Shown here one piece after another: positions 40,270 through 45,500 of a DNA stretch of 45,500 nucleotides. The translations under genes and the position numbers were made by a program. Every line of letters begins with the position of its first letter. Within the stretch, counting starts at the first letter, position 1. Origin of the DNA: Acidobacteriaceae bacterium (GTDB lineage Bacteria > Acidobacteriota > Terriglobia > Terriglobales > Acidobacteriaceae); NCBI GenBank assembly GCA_003170825.1, contig PMYL01000059.1, positions 1 through 45,500 on the forward strand, written 5' to 3'. The notes under the pieces are model-generated. The model was not told the DNA's origin. It did no database searches and was given only the letters and a program-made list of their open reading frames with translations.

Positions 40270-40976
40270 TCAAGCCAGAGCGTCCAGAATCGCGCTGCCG
40301 CCTCTTCCAGCGCGGGAGCGTGTTTGCGGGCGGCAGACCGCAGACTCTCGACTCTAATCCCGGCATGGTGCAGTTCGCACGCATGGCCCACGTACCAGCT
40401 CTCCAGGCCGTCTGCGGTAACCTCGGGGTGGAACTGCAATGCCAGCGCGAAGTCGTCGATTGCAAATGCCTGATTCTCATAGCGTTCTGTCTTTGCTAGA
40501 TAACGCGCTCCAGGGGGTAGATCGAAGGTATCCCCATGCCAGTGGAAGAGGGATAGCCCGGAGGCAAGCAGCGGGGCAAACCACTCCGTCGTAGGTGCAT
40601 TGGGCGCAGCCTGAATCGGCGACCAGCCGATCTCCGCGCCATGAATGCCTGGATAAACCCGAGCGCCGAGAGCCGCGGCCATCAGTTGAGCGCCCAGGCA
40701 AATGCCCAGGATCGGCTTGCGTGCAGCCAGCCGTTGGCCGATGCAGGCGATCTCGTCCTTCAGAAACGGATAATCCCGCTGGTCGTAGACTCCGATAGGG
40801 CCGCCAAGCACGACAAGGAGATCGCAAGACTCCGCTTGCGCCAGCGGAAAGCGAACTGTGCTTACTTCAATACTCTCGATGGAGAAGCCGCGCTCACGCA
40901 GCGGGGCATCGAGTGTACCCAGGTCCTCGAATGCGATATGACTCAAAATCAGAGCACTCTTGCGCCTGTTTATCAT
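40257..40976 (-). CDS. Class I glutamine amidotransferase (GMP-synthase-like)
   Basis: A 239-residue single-domain amidotransferase that would hydrolyse glutamine to supply ammonia. The triad is visible: nucleophile C93 in ILGICLGAQLMA and H183/E185 in LQFHPEV; VVLGGPIGVYD gives the oxyanion region. It is a free-standing homologue, not fused to a synthetase, so the amine acceptor is unknown; some relatives cleave gamma-glutamyl polyamines or act on other amides. It lies 87 bases downstream of the DapA-like gene on the same strand. Confidence 0.9.
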   Translation of the reverse strand: MINRRKSALILSHIAFEDLGTLDAPLRERGFSIESIEVSTVRFPLAQAESCDLLVVLGGPIGVYDQRDYPFLKDEIACIGQRLAARKPILGICLGAQLMAAALGARVYPGIHGAEIGWSPIQAAPNAPTTEWFAPLLASGLSLFHWHGDTFDLPPGARYLAKTERYENQAFAIDDFALALQFHPEVTADGLESWYVGHACELHHAGIRVESLRSAARKHAPALEEAAARFWTLWLDYIL

Positions 40977-41063
40977 GTTGGGATTGTAGATTGTTCAATA
41001 GCCGCAGCGCGAGTATACAGAATATACGTTATCAGACGTTGCGTATCTGGCGATCTTGGCCTA

Positions 41064-42119
41064 TTAGTTGCGGATTCCGGCCAGCAGCCCCTCAATTTCT
41101 GCCTTCTCTCTGGCCGTGACTGCCAGCAGCGGCGCACGGGCGCAGCCCCCGTAGTAGCCGTTGAAGTCGCAGGCATACTTGACGCCGCTGATGCCCAACT
41201 CGCCGACGATTCGCTGGCCAGGGCCGGCGATGCGCTGCTGCTTCTCTGCCGCCAGCTTCAGGTCGTGGTCTTTCCAGGCAAGATAAACCTCCTGGCAGGC
41301 CTGGGGAGCGCTGGCGGCAAACCCCAGGATGGCTCCGGAGGCGCCGGCTTCCAGGGATTCGAGCAGCCCCGCCGCCGAACCGGTGAGCACCTGAAAGCCC
41401 ACTTCCTTGGCCCGCGTCTTGATGGGAGCGACGGACGGCGCCGCCGCCAGGGCCACGCCTCCCGCCAGGTCGACGGCGGAGACGAATGTTCCGGTTGTTT
41501 CCGTCTTGGGCGCCAACATGCGCCCAGTTACCGCCTCGAAGATCGGCGTGACGGTCACGGTCCGCCGGGGCGCGGCACTCGCCGACTCGACCAGGGCGCG
41601 AATCCGCTCAAGGCTACCGCTGGAGTCCTTGATGCCGAGGATGTTGGGGTGTTGCGCCAGCTCGGATGCCAGCTCGACGGGAATGTTGTAGGGCGCGCAC
41701 TGGGGAATGTTGTAGAGCAGAACAGGCAGGGGCGACCGGTCGGCTACGCTGCGGAAGTAGTGGAGCACGGCCGCCGAGGACATTTGCCTGGCGTAATAGG
41801 TCGGCGTGCGGACCAGAACCGCATCGTAGGCGAACCGCGCGGCTGCCTCAGCCAGCTCAACGGTCGCCTTCACGCTCTCGCGCCCAACGCCGGCGATGAG
41901 CACCTTCTCCGGCGCCGCGGCTTCGGCGGCTACCCGCAAAACGTCGCGGGATTCGGCGTCATCCAGCATCACCGCCTCGCCCGTGGAACCCAAGAGCAAC
42001 ATCCCCGAAAGCAGACTGCGGGAGTAGCGGGCGATGTTGGCCTCAAGTTTGCGAAAATAGACCCGCTCGTCGGGGTAAAACGGCGTGGGAACAGCGGCAA
42101 AGATGCCTTCTAACAGCAT
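41064..42119 (-). CDS. DapA/NAL-family aldolase, resembling 4-hydroxy-2-oxoglutarate aldolase, with an insertion
   Basis: A 351-residue TIM-barrel lyase of the dihydrodipicolinate synthase family. GSTGEAVML near 44-52, Y136 in VLLYNIPQ and Schiff-base K164 in LGIKDSSGS are conserved. The C-terminus (FNGYYGGCARAPLLAVTARE) and MSSAAVLHYFRSVADRSPLP resemble mammalian HOGA1, so a 2-keto acid aldolase is more likely than lysine-pathway DapA. Between ALVES (about 179) and VGFQVLTGSAAG (about 237) there is an extra segment of about 55 residues compared with ordinary members. ATG 42119 is preferred over TTG 42152. Confidence 0.85.
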   Translation of the reverse strand: MLLEGIFAAVPTPFYPDERVYFRKLEANIARYSRSLLSGMLLLGSTGEAVMLDDAESRDVLRVAAEAAAPEKVLIAGVGRESVKATVELAEAAARFAYDAVLVRTPTYYARQMSSAAVLHYFRSVADRSPLPVLLYNIPQCAPYNIPVELASELAQHPNILGIKDSSGSLERIRALVESASAAPRRTVTVTPIFEAVTGRMLAPKTETTGTFVSAVDLAGGVALAAAPSVAPIKTRAKEVGFQVLTGSAAGLLESLEAGASGAILGFAASAPQACQEVYLAWKDHDLKLAAEKQQRIAGPGQRIVGELGISGVKYACDFNGYYGGCARAPLLAVTAREKAEIEGLLAGIRN

Positions 42120-42203
42120 GAGTTCATTGTAATGGCCGGTGGTGAGGCCCAAAACTGGGCAACAACATATCGTTGACGCAAAGACGAGGCCCGGAATAGC
42201 ATC

Positions 42204-42239
42204 GTCGTATCAATCATGGAAGTCGTATCAATCATGGAA
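42204..42239. repeat. Tandem 18-bp duplication
   Basis: GTCGTATCAATCATGGAA occurs twice in direct tandem (42204-42221 and 42222-42239) in the intergenic region between the DapA-like gene and the divergent exported-protein gene. It looks like a recent slippage or duplication event. No coding or promoter role is evident. Confidence 0.9.
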
Positions 42240-42391
42240 GATGGGAATCTGGCCTCAAAAATTTGCGCCCGAGCCTTGTTGTCTGCTGGGCAAAATGGCC
42301 AACCCTCCTCTATGGCTGCGTGAGATGATTTCCATTTAATTCGGATGGAGTGCGACCCGGCCCCGGCGGGCCGTTCGAGGAGGGTAATTTC

Positions 42392-43186
42392 GTGTTCAGG
42401 TACAGTTTGACTAGCATCGCCGGTATACTCGTTGGCTTGTCACTCGTGCAGCCCGCTTACGCGGGACCCAAGTTTGCAGAATACCCGGTGCGCAAGGCAA
42501 GCGATTGCGCCGTCAAGGTCGAAAAAGCGGGACTCGTGATCGGGGTTCAACCAATTGAGGATCTCAAAGATCAAAAGATCTACTTCGATTCGGACTTAAC
42601 GTCTAAAGGTATTATTCCCGTTTATGTCGTTTTGGAGAACGGGTCGAGCGAGGACAGCTTCCTTTTCGACAAGATCGCCTTTCAGTATGGGACGATTGAT
42701 GCGGGCATACCAAGCCGGGGTGCGCCGTCACAGGCAGCGGTTCAGGATACGCGCACTCTGACGGAGGTTCAGAATGTGCAGTCGGGGGGCGAGCCGGGGC
42801 ACCGCCTTAGGCCCAGGGACCCAGGCAAGAGACCGGAGCCGGGTCCTCCGGTTAGGACCCCGAGGGCGGGGGCTCCCGCTTCTCACCCGAGGGCGTCAGG
42901 AACCTATGTGAACTCGAATTCGGTCGACTCAGCCAACCTGGCCTTTGCGTTGGTTGATATAACCTTTGCAATCGTTGCCATGAGGCGCGCCGCCAATGCT
43001 GAGAAAATTCAGCAATACATGCTGAAGAACGAGTTGCAGAGCAACACGCTTTCACCGGGGAGATCTGTACACGGCTTTCTGTACATCCCAGTACCCAGGA
43101 ATGGTCTTGTGGAGAAGACTCGCCTTCTGATTCCAATTACCAAGGCCGGCACCGACGAAACCTTTCATCTGAGTTTAGACTTTTAA
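42392..43186 (+). CDS. Unidentified exported protein with Pro/Arg/Gly-rich linker
   Basis: A 264-residue protein of no family I recognise. GTG 42392 is chosen because GAGGAGGG lies 8 bases upstream. Residues 1-24 form a clear signal peptide, ending PAYA before GPKF. A first domain (about 30-105) includes KAGLVIGVQPIEDLKDQKIY, looking like a beta-sandwich. Residues about 130-170 are a Pro/Arg/Gly-rich linker from a GC-rich, low-complexity stretch. The last part (about 171-264) has a hydrophobic helix at 184-198 and ends in beta-like segments (GFLYIPVP, LLIPITKAG). It lies 11 bases before the next exported-protein gene, so the two form an operon. Confidence 0.75.
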   Translation: MFRYSLTSIAGILVGLSLVQPAYAGPKFAEYPVRKASDCAVKVEKAGLVIGVQPIEDLKDQKIYFDSDLTSKGIIPVYVVLENGSSEDSFLFDKIAFQYGTIDAGIPSRGAPSQAAVQDTRTLTEVQNVQSGGEPGHRLRPRDPGKRPEPGPPVRTPRAGAPASHPRASGTYVNSNSVDSANLAFALVDITFAIVAMRRAANAEKIQQYMLKNELQSNTLSPGRSVHGFLYIPVPRNGLVEKTRLLIPITKAGTDETFHLSLDF

Positions 43187-43197
43187 GGAAGATTACC

Positions 43198-43848
43198 ATG
43201 TCGAAGGCCCGAACTTCTTTGCTTGCCTCGCTGCTCTTTTACTTTCTGGTATTGCCAGCGGTGTGTGTGACAGCCCGCAGCCAGACCGCACAAACTCCAC
43301 CGCCGGCAGACTTGAAGATGATCCCCAGAGTGGTACTGATTCTCACCCCGGAGTTCTGCGCGGCCAAGAACACGAAAAGGATCCCTTATGAAGACGAATT
43401 TGAAGTCGGAAAAGCCGCTTGCGTACAGCTTGAGCCTGCGCTCAAGAATGTTTTCCCCAACCTGGTGCGCGTCCAAACTGCCTCGTCGACCGGGGATGCG
43501 GAGTTGGTGCTGGCGCCGATATTCGTCGACATTAGCGTGATAAAGGCCCAGTTCGCATATACCGAGCGCGAATTGGTTCTCTTGGTGGAATGGACCGCGA
43601 AAGACAAGTCAGGGAAGAGGGTCTGGCTCCAGACGGTGCAGGGCTTGGCAAAGAATACCCGTGGTACTGCATTCACGTTCAGGGAGAACCGGCGGTTGTT
43701 GATTCAGGGTGCGGTGCAGGATTTGGCCGACAAATCGGCCAGCGAAATGGCCGACTCGCCGGTGTTGCGCAAGCTCGCTCGTCAAGCTGCTCCGCAGGCA
43801 GTGCCTACGGCGCCGCCTGCTAAGGCACCTGCCGCGCAGGCTCCCTGA
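43198..43848 (+). CDS. Unidentified exported protein, probably truncated before a PEGA domain
   Basis: A 216-residue protein with a signal peptide (LLASLLFYFLVLPAVCVTA) and a Pro-rich linker at about 31-40. The globular part (about 41-185) begins with a strand-like PRVVLILTPEF and contains AELVLAPIFVDISVI and LVLLVEWTAKDKSGKRVW. Two cysteines (C54, C75) might form a disulfide. The C-terminus (about 197-216) is an Ala/Pro-rich linker that stops abruptly. Another frame reads on from exactly this point into a PEGA-like sequence, so a frameshift is likely. Family and function unknown; it shares an operon with the upstream exported protein. Confidence 0.75.
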   Translation: MSKARTSLLASLLFYFLVLPAVCVTARSQTAQTPPPADLKMIPRVVLILTPEFCAAKNTKRIPYEDEFEVGKAACVQLEPALKNVFPNLVRVQTASSTGDAELVLAPIFVDISVIKAQFAYTERELVLLVEWTAKDKSGKRVWLQTVQGLAKNTRGTAFTFRENRRLLIQGAVQDLADKSASEMADSPVLRKLARQAAPQAVPTAPPAKAPAAQAP

Positions 43849-44003
43849 CTATCGACTCCATCCCCACCGACGCCGATGTCGAGATTGATGACGCGTTTGT
43901 CGGCGTCCCCAAGAGCGCCTTCACCAAATCGAAACCCGCGCCCAAAACTGGCACTGCACGGCGGGTGAATCTCCATCTGAATTCCCCCTCAAAAGGAGCT
44001 TAG
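43842..44003 (+). pseudogene. PEGA-domain remnant in a shifted frame
   Basis: In the frame beginning at 43842 the sequence reads SLTIDSIPTDADVEIDDAFV, then GVPKS and a stop at 44001-44003. This is the opening of a PEGA domain (usual form: strand, S.P.GA.V.IDG.FVG). It starts inside the last codons of the 43198-43848 gene but in another frame and has no start codon of its own. In exported proteins PEGA domains normally follow Ala/Pro linkers like the one just before. A one-base deletion or sequencing error near 43830-43848 is the simplest explanation; after FVG the domain also seems decayed. Confidence 0.6.
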
Positions 44004-44045
44004 ATACACAGACAGCCTACAACAGCGGGATGACTGCGGGCTTCC

Positions 44046-45500
44046 TCAGGCGCCGGTCGCAGCGTGCAGTTGCTGTAGCGCGTAGACCGTGGTGTGATGC
44101 TGTTGCATGGCGGCGATGCCCTCGACGGCGGCCTGCGCGGCGGCGATGGTGGTGATGGTGGGAATCCGCGCCAGCACTGCAGCCCGGCGGATGGCCTTCT
44201 CATCGAAGAAGGTATCCTGGCCGCGCGGAGTGTTGATGATGAGCTGAATGCGGTCGCCCTTGATCAGGTCCACAACGTTCGGCCGGCCCTCCTTGACCTT
44301 GAAGACCCGCTCGACGCTGAGGCCGGACTTCTCCAGTACGTTGGCCGTGCCCTCTGTGGCTACGATCCTGAAACCGAGGTGGACGTAGCGGCGAGCCAGG
44401 TCGATGGCTGCCGGCTTGTCATGGTCGTTGACGCTGAAGAAGACCGTGCCGCCGGTGGGCAACACCTGCCCCGCTGAGAGCTGCGCCTTGGCAAAGGCCT
44501 CGCCAAAGGTGGCGGCCACGCCCATCACTTCGCCGGTGGACTTCATCTCCGGCCCCAGAACCGTGTCCACGCCGGCGAACTTGTTCCAGGGAAAGACCGG
44601 CGATTTCACGTAAGAATGTGTGCCAGTGCCCAGGTCCCTGCCGCTGGCAAGCTGGGTGGGCAGCAGATCGCGCAGTTTGCGGCCGGTCATCAGCCGGGAG
44701 GCGACTTTGGCCAACGGGATTCCGGTCGCCTTCGAGACGTAAGGCACGGTGCGCGAGGCGCGGGGGTTCACTTCGATGACGTAAACGTGGTCCTCGCCCT
44801 CGGCGTCGCGCTGGATGGCAAACTGCAGGTTGACCAGGCCGACGACCTTGAGCGCGAGAGCGAGCTTGCGCGTGTATGAGCGCAGAGTCTCGAGCGTTTC
44901 TTCGCGGATGCTTACGGCGGGCAGTACGCAGGAGGAATCGCCGGAGTGGATGCCGGCCTCTTCAATGTGCTGCATGATGCCGGCGATGATCACGTCTTCC
45001 GAGTCGCAGAGAGCGTCAACGTCAACCTCGATGGCGTTCTCCAGGAAGTGATCCACCAGCACCGGCCGCTCCTGGGAGTACTCGACCGCCTCGCGCATGT
45101 AAAGAGCCACGGCTTCGGCGTCATACGCGATGACCATGGCGCGTCCGCCGAGCACGTAGCTTGGCCTGACCAGCACCGGGTAGCCGATGCGCTCGCCGAT
45201 GGCCAGTGCTTCATCGACGCTGGTGGCCGTGCCGCCCGCGGGCTGAGGAATCTCCAGTTCATTGAGCAGCTTGCCGAAGCGCTTGCGATCCTCGGCCAGA
45301 TCGATGGACTCGGGCGAGGTGCCGATGATGGGCACGCCGGCCGCGCGCAGCCGTTGCGCCAGATTCAGCGGCGTCTGCCCGCCGAACTGCACGATCATGC
45401 CGATCTCAGCGCCCGATTGCGCCTCGTGGTTGTAGACCGCCAGCACGTCTTCCAGCACCAGCGGCTCAAAGTAGAGCCGGTCGCTGGTGTCGTAGTCGGT
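44046..45500 (-). CDS. carB: Carbamoyl-phosphate synthase large subunit, C-terminal part (5' end beyond window)
   Basis: 485 residues of CarB are visible; the start lies beyond 45500. The frame begins [20 protein letters not shown], from the second (carbamate-phosphorylating) synthetase half. It contains the ATP-grasp segments [36 protein letters not shown] and [18 protein letters not shown], followed by the allosteric MGS-like domain (about the last 140 residues, with [19 protein letters not shown] and the late INTPRG). The enzyme makes carbamoyl phosphate for pyrimidines and arginine. The stop is at 44046; the C-terminus is complete. Confidence 0.96.
   Translation of the reverse strand, partial: TDYDTSDRLYFEPLVLEDVLAVYNHEAQSGAEIGMIVQFGGQTPLNLAQRLRAAGVPIIGTSPESIDLAEDRKRFGKLLNELEIPQPAGGTATSVDEALAIGERIGYPVLVRPSYVLGGRAMVIAYDAEAVALYMREAVEYSQERPVLVDHFLENAIEVDVDALCDSEDVIIAGIMQHIEEAGIHSGDSSCVLPAVSIREETLETLRSYTRKLALALKVVGLVNLQFAIQRDAEGEDHVYVIEVNPRASRTVPYVSKATGIPLAKVASRLMTGRKLRDLLPTQLASGRDLGTGTHSYVKSPVFPWNKFAGVDTVLGPEMKSTGEVMGVAATFGEAFAKAQLSAGQVLPTGGTVFFSVNDHDKPAAIDLARRYVHLGFRIVATEGTANVLEKSGLSVERVFKVKEGRPNVVDLIKGDRIQLIINTPRGQDTFFDEKAIRRAAVLARIPTITTIAAAQAAVEGIAAMQQHHTTVYALQQLHAATGA

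Noticed and set aside
40641..42113. A 490-codon plus-strand open frame opposite the amidotransferase and aldolase genes
   Set aside because: It spans two genes and their spacer on the other strand, and its translation matches nothing. Both minus-strand genes have intact catalytic motifs.
41064..42119. Assignment as lysine-pathway dapA
   Set aside because: The Tyr and Lys are conserved throughout the superfamily. The C-terminus and central segment look more like 4-hydroxy-2-oxoglutarate aldolase, and no other lysine genes are near.
43365..43382. A 17-base match (AAGAACACGAAAAGGAT) to the hairpin after thiE at 11281-11297
   Set aside because: It lies in frame within the exported-protein gene, encodes KNTKR naturally, and lacks the pairing arm. 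Probably chance.

Overview
The window is GC-rich, densely coded bacterial chromosome. The mix of genes (myo-inositol-phosphate synthase, a bifunctional-nuclease-domain protein, a bacilliredoxin, many small toxin-antitoxin genes, exported proteins with Pro/Ala linkers and PEGA-like tails) and the CAGTGGTCAGT-type intergenic inverted repeats suggest an Acidobacteriota member, probably class Terriglobia. That placement is inference; there is no rRNA gene here to prove it. I found no tRNA, rRNA, CRISPR array, prophage or intact insertion sequence.

Layout. 1-2580: the tail of an unidentified gene, a perfect 38-bp palindrome, a DedA membrane protein and myo-inositol-1-phosphate synthase. 2595-6710: an accessory island with three different toxin-antitoxin pairs (PIN/Phd, BrnT/BrnA, YafQ/DinJ-like), an M48 metalloprotease, a small excisionase-like HTH gene, and a broken copy of that HTH gene's 3' end beyond the BrnTA pair. 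6787-11238: M24 peptidase, accB-accC (the start of fatty acid synthesis), a DinB-fold protein and thiE. 11422-17468: two APC amino acid permeases, a bacilliredoxin, murB and a membrane-bound SpoIIE-type phosphatase. 17617-21394: thrC-thrB (threonine synthesis), a possible small-RNA locus, thioredoxin and lexA with its promoter.

21803-34916 is a flagellar gene cluster: an OmpR-type response regulator and a sigma-54 activator without a DNA-binding domain, followed by flgB flgC fliE fliF fliG fliH fliI fliJ fliK flgD flgE and a strong terminator. It encodes the rod base, MS ring, switch, export ATPase complex, hook-length ruler, hook cap and hook. A good sigma-54 promoter match lies just before fliK, which fits the sigma-54 activator at the head of the cluster.

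34920-45500: a hotdog thioesterase, a superoxide dismutase with a Tat-like signal overlapping a c-type cytochrome lipoprotein gene, an unusual zinc-ribbon/PstS-like/OmpA fusion, miaB, a bifunctional-nuclease-domain protein, a class I glutamine amidotransferase, a DapA-family aldolase with an internal insertion, two unidentified exported proteins (the second apparently frameshifted before a PEGA domain), and the C-terminal part of carB running off the end.

The points most worth following are the HTH-less sigma-54 activator paired with an OmpR regulator and the sigma-54 site at fliK, the three-domain PstS/OmpA fusion, the structured non-coding locus before trxA, and the duplicated HTH tail beyond BrnTA. 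I did not find a clearly new defence or biosynthetic system.
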